A stretch of 64,000 nucleotides of DNA from Cruorifilaria tuberocauda. Its lineage: Eukaryota; Nematoda; Chromadorea; Rhabditida; Onchocercidae. Location of the stretch: the NCBI GenBank assembly GCA_013365365.1, contig JABVXU010000038.1:62001-126000 (forward strand). The letters are read 5' to 3'. The position numbers and the translations under genes are program-made. Under the pieces are notes generated by a model. The model saw only the letters and a list, made by a program, of their open reading frames with translations, had not been told where the DNA came from and ran no database searches. Positions 24,162 through 36,500 of the stretch are shown one piece after another. The stretch's first letter is position 1; the number at the start of each line of letters is the position of its first letter.

Positions 24162-26239
24162 TTAATATTCTTCATTAAATGGAAAGAAAGGATGATCTTT
24201 ATCTCTTGACATATCCAAAATACGCCAATTTCTATCCAAGCTATTAATCAAAGTCATTTCTTCAGATTTGAGTTCGAAGTCGAAAATATTGATGTTTTCA
24301 ACAATCCTTTTTTCATTCACCGATTTCGGGATAACGATCAGTCCACGTTGGATGGCCCAACGTAGTATTACCTAAAAGAATAGAAAAAAAGCTCTTTAAA
24401 TTATTGAAATATTTGACAGTTAATTTCGTTAATATATTTTAATTATTTAAATTAAATATATAAACTTATTATTTATTATGATTTTTATTGCAATATTATT
24501 CTAGATCACAAATTAAATGATTTTTTAGAAAAATATTCCATACAGTGTTAATTGAGGTCAAGTCAAGCCAGTTTATAGAAATTCGTTTGTTTTAAACTTA
24601 AATACTTGCCTTAGACAACCAGTAAAATAATAAATGGGCACCTTCCTAACTTAAGTACATTAAAAAACTATACAAAGTTCAAATATCAAAAATAGATTCA
24701 AATTAAATCGATTTTTTCAACGAATCACTGCTTTATTCTTTATACAGCAGCTTAAGACATCAAAAAAAGAGAATTCCAGCTACCCTGAAACAGAATCCCT
24801 TACCTGAGCAGCTGACTTGTGATACATTTTCGCTAGCTTAAGAATAACGAGATCATCAAGTAAAATAGGATCTGTTGCTTTCCTGAATGGCATCATCGGG
24901 TTGGCCAGTGGACTGTATGCAGTCACCACTATTCCATGCTCTTGACAGAAACTGTGTAATTTGTGTTGTTGGAAATACGGATGAAGTTCAACCTGCATTT
25001 CATTTAATTTTATAATATTATTAATAGGTCATCGTTAGCTTTATTCCGAACAATAATATGGTCAACCTGATGAAGAGCTAAATTTTGTAGATCTTGTAAA
25101 ACCTTAAACTAAACTTAAACTATAGTTATACTTAAAAATTGTTTAACATCACGTGATATCACTTGTCAACTCTATTTGGAAAAGAAAGCTTGAATGAGCC
25201 TGCAAAACAGCCGGTTTGATGGTACAATTATTGATCACTCGTAGGATCTGTTTATGATTAAAGTTTGATAAACCAATAGAACGAATTTTTTTTAATTTTA
25301 CACATTCTTCCATAGCGCGCCATGTATCCAAGTAATCAATATCGGAATATTTAAAATTTTCACCATCTAATCCCTGAATTACTGCAAATAATACTAGCTG
25401 GAATTATATATGAATAAGACTTTCAGAAATTTTAAGAAAGTAAAATACTTGGAGAGACAAGCGATTTTAAGATGTTTTAAGGACAGTTTAAGGTAACAGG
25501 GGAAAATGGATTCATCCATACTAGTCTCACTTACTTTATTAGATATTCAGATTTGCTAACCAAACCTGCTTTGCGGATTATATCTATTTTCAAACGCAGT
25601 TATTTCAAACCAGTCACCGAACTTAAATAGTTTACAGTGGATTTGATTTTTCATAGAAATTGACAGAAAAACAAAACCTGGGGAAAAAATCCATCACTTT
25701 CTTCATATCCTTGTGGCCAGTGAATGAGACATAAGTCCAGATAATCGAGGCGAAGTTCGTTCAATATGATATCTACATCCTTTTTAGCCATTTCATATGA
25801 GTGAAAAGTATTCCATATTTTCGAAGTGATAAATATATCAGTTCGCTAAAATTCTTCAGCATACAAATAACTTTGAATATCGAAAGTACTGGCACTTCGC
25901 AATATTTTTAACGTAATTTAAATTAACACTTTGAGATTTTGGCATACTGAAAGGAGAACAAAACAGAAAAAGATTAATTTCCAAACACAAAATTGATGAA
26001 ATCAAAAAAGCTTCCTTTGTAACCATCCCTACCTTCACATTTCCCTCTTTGAAAACCTCATCAAATGCTTCACCCAGTTCAATCTGATTTTGATATACGT
26101 GTGCACAATCGATATGTCGATAGCCATTGTTGAGAGCGATTTTAAGTGCATTTCCAACTTGACCCGGTTGCGAAAGCCAAGTACCAAGACCAACAGTTGG
26201 AATGTAGTATCCTGAGCTTAATTTCACCAAGGATGCCAT
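24162..26239 (-). CDS. aldo-keto reductase (AKR superfamily)
   Basis: Five exons: 26239-26033, 25845-25678, 25397-25200, 24992-24804 and 24371-24162 (TAA), all phase 0, giving about 323 residues, the usual AKR length. It is an NAD(P)H-dependent cytosolic carbonyl reductase with a TIM-barrel fold; the physiological substrate cannot be read from sequence. The catalytic tetrad is intact: Asp44 and Tyr49 in HIDCAHVYQNQ, Lys78 in TSKIW, His111 in LIHWP. Other signatures are the GLGTW start, YLDTWRAMEE, IGLSNFN, VELHPYFQQHKL, TAYSPLANP and the cofactor-binding IPKS. The start is the ATG giving MASLVKLSSG, at the family's normal N-terminus. Intron 3 uses a GC donor (25199): the IKPAVLQ-VELHPYF join is only conserved if the exon ends at that CAG. 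The gene is divergent from the large coiled-coil gene. Confidence 0.92.
25198..25199 (-). other. GC (non-GT) 5' splice site in aldo-keto reductase intron 3
   Basis: Exon 3 ends CAG and the intron begins GCTCATTC. The only GT nearby (inside the preceding Val codon) would delete three residues from the conserved KPAV-x-Q-VE-x-HPY block. The acceptor at 24993 is a normal GCAG. Confidence 0.7.
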
Positions 26240-27533
26240 AGTAAGTGTAGGAAGTAAATGTTTATAGATGAAAGTCACAGGTGAAAGTGGTCAATGCCAA
26301 ACTGCAAAGTCAAAAAAATTACCAAACAGTTGCGAGCAGAATAACGCATCAAGAGATTTCAAATAGTGCATTTATCTCGTTCTTCAACATCAAATTTAAG
26401 CAGAACTGATCGAAGTACAGCAAAGCCCTCTCTCCTCCCCCCGTCTCTTTGTGCAGCAATCAATCAATATATTTCGTTTGATCGATTCAGCAGCATATTC
26501 CACTTAACCTTTTTACACAACAGGGCTATCTTCAAACTTTTCTACTGTTCGTATATGACGCCAAGCTTCCACAACTTTATATCAGGGATCAGTGATTTTT
26601 ATCACTAATCTATCTTACAGATTTCTAACGAAAGATTTCCCTAAAGATGGCTTACTGTCCTCTGGTATTCTTTATCATCCTCTCTTCAAAAGCTTCCAGC
26701 ATCACCACTATCCACATTTCCACTTTCATATTTTTGTAATTCATCTCGCAAATAACCATCTTGCCTTGGTAATAATAGTATTTATCCCTTTCTAATGACC
26801 TTTCCCATATCTGGAGGAGTTGTCACTATTATTTCCGCTTTTCTCCAAATCCCCTTTCCAACAAACAAAAGAATGCAATGAGTTGGAACTTGGCACTGTT
26901 CCAATTTTTTCTGAAGGCTTCCACCTGGTCTCTCTTTGTCAATTGCGCTCACTTCCGTCTCAAGAGTCTTTTGTATTTTGTTTACCTCTAGCTTTTATGC
27001 CATTCACTGACATGAACTACGTCAACTCACATCAGAACTTTACGTTCCACCTTAAAAAATATAAGCGATCGAATTTTATTATTATTTTGACCTTAATTGT
27101 ATGAAATTACCTCTGCAATAAAGTTCAAGCATTTAAATTCCAAGATTAGTAATAATTCAAGAGAAAATTAAAAATGCCATCATTGTAACAGAACCACTCG
27201 AATGCGAATGAGTGATCAAATCCTGATCTTCGATTGTTTTTTTTTGTTTTTGTTGTTTTTTACAATTTATTGAAATGTTTCTGTTACAATTCTGAGTGTA
27301 ATGGTTGTTGTCAAGTACCAGACAAAATGGAAGCGTTTTAAATGAAGTAACGGAAAAGCATAAATTTCATCCTGCTTTGCGATAACGGAATACGGTGATG
27401 CTTATCTGCTTTTACTAAATTTGAATAATTTTCATACTTCAGGAATGCTGTCGAGCTTATATAACTAAAACATGTTATAAATACTCCTTCTTACTTTGGT
27501 CTACTATAACGTTCTAAACGGCCAAGAAATAGC
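26240..27533. other. divergent promoter region
   Basis: About 1.3 kb separating the starts of the aldo-keto reductase (minus) and the coiled-coil gene (plus). Plus-strand open frames at 26366-26608, 26592-26795 and 26820-27104 have no splice context and no recognisable motif, and look like chance open frames in a C- and T-rich stretch. It presumably carries both promoters; no specific element could be assigned. Confidence 0.5.
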
Positions 27534-30524
27534 ATGGAAACAACATTAACCACTTGTTCACAATGTGTGGCTTACAACGAACAGCTAAATAGCAAAATAA
27601 ACGAAATTAAGGTATTGGAATCCTAATTATTAATTTAATCATTGAAATTGAGATTATTATTTAAATTCAACCTCCCGTTATTTCACCTACTTGACCCTTC
27701 TGCAACTGGAAAGTTCAATTATTGAACCGAATTTACAATAATCAGTTCTGCTGTAATCTTGCAGTTTGTGAATCTCTCTATTTTCTTTTCGTTAAGTTTT
27801 TCTATTCTAAGAAATAATGGTGCTTCAACTTAAATTTCGATTTATTGAATATTTTATTGCAAGCTAAAATCCACTTTTCTATCATGTAAAAAATTATTTT
27901 ACTGAAGGATCTCAATATAGAAGAAAATTTTGCCCTGAAAGCTTTTAACTTCCGAGTAGTTACGAAATTTACAGACTTTAAAAGAACATGTTCTAAAATT
28001 GGTCCATAAGCTGCAGAACGAAAGCAGGAGAAAGGAAGAAGTGGAGGAACGTTTGAACAACAAAATGGTTACACTAAATGATTATGCCATCAAAATAAGG
28101 GTAATTATCCTTCCTTACCCTCAATTTCACTTTATCACTTCTATCAGATTTCATATCAATTAAATCAATTAATTAATTTCGACTTTTATATAAAAGCAAT
28201 TGATTTCTCATTGTCTCAACTACTGTCATTTAATTTTATGCTTATATTAAAAGTTGAAATATTTTTGGAAAAATTGAGATTTTTTGCAAAAAGTGGAAGT
28301 GTACTAACTTATGGTGTTGCTGTTCTGTTCCTATTCGATATTAACTGGAAAAAAGTTTTGAAAGGGAAAGTTTCCTCCCAAAACTAGTGAGAAACTTCCT
28401 CGCTTTTTCCAATGCAACATTGAGATCGCAGAGCTGCTTTTGCCTTTCACCGTCAAAAACTGATCAGAAATTCCCATCAAATTAAATACTGTTATTTTTG
28501 TATAAAAAAATCTCTTCGATTCAGGTTAGAGTTTAGAGAGTTTAAAGACAAAATCAAAATTGCATTATTTGAGTGAAATTCACTGAACATTTGTATTAAT
28601 TTTATTGATTGGGATCAGAAATTTGCGAAATGTTTTTAAAAATTTCATCTCTTCATATTTCATTTACATTCCTAATCCTCGATTTTTATCAGGGTTGAAA
28701 GATTAAAGATATAAAGTACTGGTTATGAGCAGTTAGAATTTATTTTCATGAATTTATTCATTATAAAATCAAGAAAGAACTTTGTAGAGTCTTGAAGAAC
28801 AGTTGCAGTCAGCGACTGCTCGCCGTTCAATTGGTGAACTTTCTCGAGCTGAAGTTAGCAGTATCATTGGTCGAGATCTGGAACGTATTTACTCACAATT
28901 GATCGAAAAGGTCAACGAAATATTTCAAGTCTCACATATACATATGGAATCTAAACAAAAATTTTATCAGAGATAAGACCAATCATGACCTTAAATAAAA
29001 GGACAGATCAGCCGTTCTGTCAAACGGCGTTATTAAAATATATATCAGGTAAAAGCGCTCAGAATTTAATTTGAAATGGATATACAACTATCAATTTTCA
29101 CTGAGACTTGAGGAAAGGTTTTTTGCAGGATATTAAAATAACAGAATTGAATGATACAATATTTGAAAAAGAAAGGCATATTATTGAGCTGCAAGAAATG
29201 TGTCGTGAACAGGAAGAACTGGTGCAAGCGAAAGCTAAAGCTTTCCATATTATACAGCAAAAACTACTGGTATTTTTGAAGTTTTTTATGAGATAAATTT
29301 ATAACAATCATCGCGAAAATATTCTCTATACATTCGTTTCGAAGCGACAAATGATTTTTAGTACTAACTGTACAGATTGAACTGTGCATAAATTAAAAGT
29401 CTTCGTTCTAATATTTCTCGGCAGTGCTGATTCAAACTTTCCTACTTTGTGAAACATTACGAAATTTGTTATTTGCTATGAAGCATCTTTTCTTACAATG
29501 TCTTTGATTTTAAAGCGTTGTAAGCATTATTTGGCTATATTAAAGCTATATTGGTGGTCTTCTTACTTCCTTCCAGGAATGTACAGATTTCAGGATTTGG
29601 GCACACGGACGACACGTGAAGACTGGACAGAGACTGAAGCAGCGTATCTTTTTGAAAGTTCATTTGCTCCGTTGTCGTTATTACAGCAACCACAGAAGGA
29701 ACGACGACATCAATATGATTCCTTTTCACCTGGACATGCCGTTGTACATTTCAGAATGGGTTAGTCGAAGGAAATTTCCCACATCAAATCTAAGAAGCTA
29801 ACAAATTTCATGTTTGACTTTGCTCTGGTAAAAGATGTAAACCTAGAGGTCACTATGTAAAAGATTTGAACAAGATTTTGTATAGGTTATTCAGGTTCAC
29901 CTCCACCAATTGATCCGAGTGAGGAATGCAGTTCATTAACGCAAGATAACGGTAACATGCAGGACGATTTTGATGTTGACGATGGAGACAGTACATCATT
30001 CCTCTACAAAAAGAAGCATAGGAAGAAAGTTACTTTCGATTTGCCACCTCGGAAAAAATTCAAAAATGGTAAAGTTTCATGTAAATTAAAGAATTCAATT
30101 TTTAAGAATAGTCGAAATTGAAGTTTTTCAGTTTTTATTATTCAAACTCCATGTTTTCAAACTTCAGAAGCATGATTTTGCCCACAGAAGTATGAACAAA
30201 TTCTCGGATTATTTTAGAGAGTGGTCAAGAAGAGGGGGACAATATTAAACAAGCAGTCATCGATGTAACAACTGAAAATGACCAATTGAGACAAACGATT
30301 CAGGAAATGGAAAAATGTGCCAGTGATTCACAGAATCATTTGAGCCAGGTTATCCTATCCTTCAATTCTTTATACTAACTATATAACCTCCTAATAACCG
30401 GTGACCTACCTATTTGTCACTTTTAGTGCATGTTATAGCGCGGGCCACCAGCAGACTCGAGCTGTTTCACTTCCTGTTGGTATGGGATTACAGCGTAGAA
30501 TGCACTAGTTTTTTCTTTAATTAA

Positions 30525-30556
<32 letters not shown>

Positions 30557-33500
30557 GGCGTATTCTTTTTTCAAAATAAAAGTTTATTGGATTTTCAAGT
30601 TAATACTGCTCATTCCATCATGTTTAAATAATTAAACGTAAGTCGTTGAAACATTTGAGTTTCAAATTTCATGTGCAATATTATTGAATTTCTAGATAAA
30701 TTATTATTCATGTAAGTTTGAATAGCGGCTGGATTTTTAGCTCCAAGCACAATTAGACGAAATGCGTCGGGATGGACGGAATCAAATATTGAAAGTTCGT
30801 GCTTCTGTGCAGGGAAAAATTCGTGATTTGGAAGATAAGATTTCTACAATGAACACAGAACACGCTAACAAGGTTACTTTCTGTAATATATGGCTGAGTT
30901 CCAAGGCTTTTTGGAAGATATGTTGATTTTGGGCGCATAAATTTATAAGAATCTGAACTAACACATTCAGATATGCAAAATTAATAGCCAATACATTTCA
31001 GATTGAGCATTTGAATACGAGCATTGAAACGCTTAGAGCTGATCGTGAGTGGACCCTGGAAGAAAATACTCGCCTTTTGAAACTTCTCAATTCTTATAAG
31101 TATTCTTTCAGTATTAACGCAAACATAATTTCAATAAATAATTCTGCTTTTATCCTCGAATTTACACGATCGAAATGCATTTTTTCATTAAAATAGTCGT
31201 AATAATATTCTTAATTTTTTAAATAGTATTTCATAAATGATCATCCTTTGACTTCTGCATTCATTATATTTGCTTTCATGTATATGTTTTTAGTGGGTTT
31301 TCGTTTCCTTAGCATTAACGATTTACAGAGACAAGCTAAATGACGCATGGGAAGCATTAGATGCAAAGCAAGAGGATAGTAAAAAACTTTCTTCAAAGTT
31401 GGATGATGACCGAGCCTTAATTGTTCAGTTAGCTGATCATTTAGAAGAAGCACAACAAACAGTGAATGTTCTATTGGAACAAAAAATATCTGTTCTTAAT
31501 GATGTTGAACGCCTGAAAGGTATGTGTCCCGGTTATGATTGATAGTTTAATTAATCAATGAATATATAGAGTGAAAGCTATCAAAATCTAACTGTATAGT
31601 TTTGTTCTCCTTCGTTTCTAATTTCAAGAAACTTAATACTTCATTTTTTTTTTTGCAGAAGCTTTAGAAGCTCAGGATCAGTTCATTGAATTACTGGAGA
31701 AAGATACAATAATATACGAAGAACATGTTGGTTTGCTAAGAGATTCTTTGGGTACTTCGAAAGCGGAGCGAAAAGCATTAATAAAATCGAAGGCTTATGA
31801 AGCAAAGCTAAAGGCGCTGGAACAAGAAAAAGAACAAATGAATCGAAGAAGCAATGGCAAGTCAATTTTTTTTTCAAGAAATGGAAATTTTAAAATAAGA
31901 AAGGCGAAAGATTTGAGAGAAAGGCGAGGGATTTTTTAAAAATAAGGAGAAATTCATAAAATCTTAAATGTTTAAAAATAATGAGAAATTTGTCTTCAGT
32001 AGGGGAACCAATATTATTCTAAGCAATCTCACCTTATATTCTATCTCCTTTTGTCAGGTTTAATGTCTCTGCTTGGTTTTGTTTCCTTAATGGAAAGATA
32101 GAGATAACAAGATGTTCTTTATTTTTCTAATTTTGCATTTCCAAATGAGAGGAAAATAAGAACTTATGCTTTTATTCAAGCATTTATTAAGGTGCATAAT
32201 ATACCAAGCAAATATAACCGTTATACTCATTAACAAAATTTTAGTATCTAACACGAGAAAAATGAAAAGAATGTCTAAATATTCATTACGTAAACAGTAG
32301 AATTATTGTAATTTTCTCTACTACTTTTCCTTTTTTAGTGAATTCAAATATATTCAAATAAGAAATTTTGCATTAAATTCGAGGAAATTTTGAAATTAAG
32401 AGATGTTAAAATATATCATGAGAGAAAATGGTATGAAATACAGCAGGAACTAATATCGAAATTCAAGTTTTTTAGAAATAAATTAGTCACTAAAGAAGCA
32501 CTGAAAGACAAGTAAAGAGAGTGTCATCGAGCATCATTTTCATCTGGTACTGTTTTTGAAATATTACTGCCAGAATTTTTTATTTTCGTTTTTAATAAAA
32601 ATTGAATTAATTCCATTCAGTTTCTTTCAAAAACGTTAAGCTCTATTTAATATTTAACTCATGAACAAACTTGAGGAATTCTTGCAGATAACTCTTAATT
32701 AAGCAAAAAATTTTCGACAATACAGCTAGGTATAAGCGTGAAAGATCTCACTTATATTTTAACATATAGAAATAAATTGTTTAAAAGATATATGAATAAA
32801 CAATAAGTGAAATTTATTGCTTTAGCACCGTATTTCTAGAATCAATAGATTCACTGCCATCAGAAACTGTCCTACAATTCGTAGTAATCTGACTTCCTGG
32901 AGTACCATGATCTTGGTCATCTCTGGTAGGAGTGTCGCTTACTTTCTCAAATGACCTATAGCAACGATAATCCCTCACAAACGATGGCTGTCTCCCATCG
33001 GAGTAGTTGACCTGAAAGATTCTTTAAAAATTAAAATCTTAAAACTTTATTATATAAATTTACTCTATCACATTTATTAAAATTTATAATAGATCTTCGA
33101 AATACTAAATGTTTAAACGGAAGACTTAACTCAGATTAAGATTATACTGCTTCTGTTCAATAACATATACACATTTCCACTAAAACCCATCTTTTACCTC
33201 GTTGGTACACAGTGGGCAGAACCATACACGACTTTTTATGCAGCAGTAGATACCACATGGAAAACATAGTATACCGTGCAATAAACCACTCCACGTTAGT
33301 CGTTTCTTCACGCTGTCAACTTTGCATACTGGACACACTGCCATCACCACGAAACGTTACTCGTAATCGCTATCGTTACAGAGTTTGAGCAGCTCTTTTC
33401 TTTTCACATCAAAAATTTTGCAAATGAAAAAATATTCAAGTATTCAGAAAATGGCACTTTCGATGATATTTTGTCGCCCTCTGTGGATGAATGTGCGCAC

Positions 33501-36500
33501 TTCACAGTGCTTTAATTAAGCTTCTCTAGAATAGTTGTATTTTTGATATTATTCAACCGCTTAATAATTGATGAATAACTGCTAATGAATGATGGGATTA
33601 AAAATGCTATCAGTAAGTTAATGGCAGTTTTAGTAAAACTGCTACGTCCTGCATCGTAGTGTACTGTTTTGTAGTTTTTCTAACATCAAACAGTTGTAAT
33701 GGATAAATAATCATAAAACTACTATTTCTGTTCCACATTCAAAGGTATTTCCGTATCCTCCAAATTTCTGTAACACCTACAGTGAAAAGCAATGCTGTAA
33801 GTGTAGATGAGGAGTGAAAAAACAGTTTAATTAAATAAACTATGAACTTCATTTTGAGTTACAAGACTTGAGGGAAGTAATTTAATTATGTGATTGAGTA
33901 ATTTGCAGATAGCTTCATGGTTTGTCGATATATTTAACTGGAGTCTTTTCATTATTTTTTTTTACTGAAGATGTTAACTGTAAAAATGGCCTAATGATAG
34001 CTATAATTCGAGCAATGTTATCCAAACGATTGAATGGATGATTCACAAATTTGTGGGAGGGAGGGGGAAATTCATTCATTCTCCCTTAAAATATGAAAAT
34101 ACTCTTCATATGTTGTTTCACAGCATCATAGAGATGGATAGGAAACATTCTCTAGGTTTAATTTCATTTAAATTCCAAAAAGAATTGAAGAACAGTTCTA
34201 GATTCGGTCTAGTAATTTAAAAGAAAATGAGTGAGTTGTGGAGAGATGAACTGAAGTGATGTAGTAGTGGTTATCAAAATGGTTATCGAAAAATATCAAC
34301 TAAATCGAAACATCGAAAGGTCAGTTTTTACGACAGTTCATCGTAAATTTGAAACAGTTTCTTAGAAAATTAATTTTTGTGATTATTATTATTTCATTTT
34401 GAGTAATGTGCAGCATTAATCATCACTGCTCATTAGATTAATCGGCGAATCAGACAATAAGAAATGAGAAAAATGTCGTAATAAAAATGATATTCGTGAA
34501 ATAGATTAAATTACATGTATTTGAAACAAAATAAAAAACTGTGTTTTTGATCAAAATTTGAACTGATTTGTTATCAAACAAATTTGAGCTATGATCAGTC
34601 AACTATATGAAGAAAAAGAATGGTTGACGCATGTGAATTTGATCAGAAAATAAGGGAAAATTGGTGAGTGATTACAGTAGGAGAATTTGATGAGATCGTT
34701 GCAGTTTTATTACTCGTGGTGAATGTAATACTAAACGGAAAGAAGCATTACTGAAAGAGATTGATCTTACGAACCGCATTACGAAGGATAGAATTCGATA
34801 TAATTTTGTTAAAAGCGCACAAAAAGTGATTTTTATTTGTAGTGTCATTTAAGAATTTGATATTCTTGAGCTATTTGAAATCTAATACATAATATTAGTT
34901 TCAGTTTTTTGAATAATTTCTGCATCAAAAAAACTTTTGGGTCAGAGAAAAGGAAAGGAATTAAGGACTCTCAAAGTAATGAATTATCTTAACCTTGTTT
35001 GTAAAAGATTAAAAATTGAAAAAAGTCTCGATCTATTTAATCTCAGTAATTTCCTTGCTAATGAGATGGGATTGGGAATCCGTGTTGAACTTAACTAATT
35101 CATTATCCAGATGGGCTGAAAGAGGAAAGTGAGCGCAATTAACTCTATATCGACATAGGCATATCAGTTTTACCTTTCCCACCATGAGGAAGCGATAGTA
35201 TTCTATTTAAAGAAACAGAACAGTTTAGAGTTTGGGCTGAGAATAAAGAATAAAGGAGTATAAAGTAAGCGTGTTTCGCTGTTTATGTGGCACTCACTAA
35301 TAGCCAATACTAAACGAATGATTATCACTATTCTTTTTGTAACAGACATATCAGAAAAAACGTCAATAGTGGGATTTCTGAAGCGTTTCGGTAGTCAAAT
35401 CTAAAATTTATATTTAGGAGAAGAGAAGGATGGTGACAGAGAAAAAAATGTAGATATTTTATTTACGGCTGATGGAACTGCAACAGCAACTGGAAATGAA
35501 ATGCGCTGTTACATGCAAAGCGTGTTTTAGCAGAAAGATAATTTTGAGGCATTTTAAAAGTAGGGAGTCTTTGAAATAATATTCCATTGTGCCGTAGAAT
35601 ATGGCATACCTAGAGGCGTAAAATATTTAAGTGTAGAGTAAATTTAACATTTGATTCTAAGAGAATGCTCTATGAATTTGGAATATATCATTGAAGGAGA
35701 AAAGACTCATTCTTTTTTTAAAGGAATTTTTCAGAAAGCAAAAAACATTTCCCGCTGTGTAAGAGAATCATTTCGTCAGAATTTGCTTGTTTCAGAAAAG
35801 TTACACTTTATAAATCGAAAGAGTGAGAGGAGACTCGTTTTCTGCTCATAAAATAAACACGAATTATGTAATTCTTTCTTCAAATAGGTAACTGATGATG
35901 TGCATTGGATATAAAGACTTAAAAATGATAAAAATATAAGAGTGAGAATAAGAATAGAGGGATAATAAAGTGATTTTCAAATTAAAGGGCTTATCATGTC
36001 ATTATCGTTTTTCACATCTTCTTTAACTAATTTTTGTGGTTGAATTAAGGTAATGGAAATTTCTACACGAAATTTCGATGAAGTATATATATATATATAT
36101 ATTTGAAGTTATTACTGAACTTTTATTTTGTCTTTTTTCTTTGAAATCTTCCAATTTCAGATGGAAAATTGCATATAAAGGCTTTAAGTCTGAAAATCAA
36201 TTCACTGGAAGCAGAGAAAGCAGTCCTAATAACTCGGAATGATGAGCTTAAATCTCGATTAATCCAATTAAGCAGAAATGTTTCGGATACTTCTGTCACT
36301 GCTCGATCTTCTGCTACTATCATTCCTGGTGCGATAGATGATATATCAAGTTTGGTTAGTTCAGGAAGCGCTTTTAAACCGAAATATACCAAATATACCC
36401 AAATGATGATGCAGATGGTACTTGGAGATTTTCAAAGTTAAATTGAAGGATTAAAGGAATTAAATGATAAAAAAATATTGATAATGTCAATCAAGTTTTT

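Noticed and set aside
26366..27104. Three consecutive plus-strand open frames of 67-94 codons between two gene starts
   Set aside because: No splice or domain evidence; composition fits a pyrimidine-rich promoter region, and the frames differ from one another.
35651..35851. 66-codon plus-strand frame in the long intron of the coiled-coil gene
   Set aside because: No in-phase donor and acceptor pair links it to exon 11 or 12.
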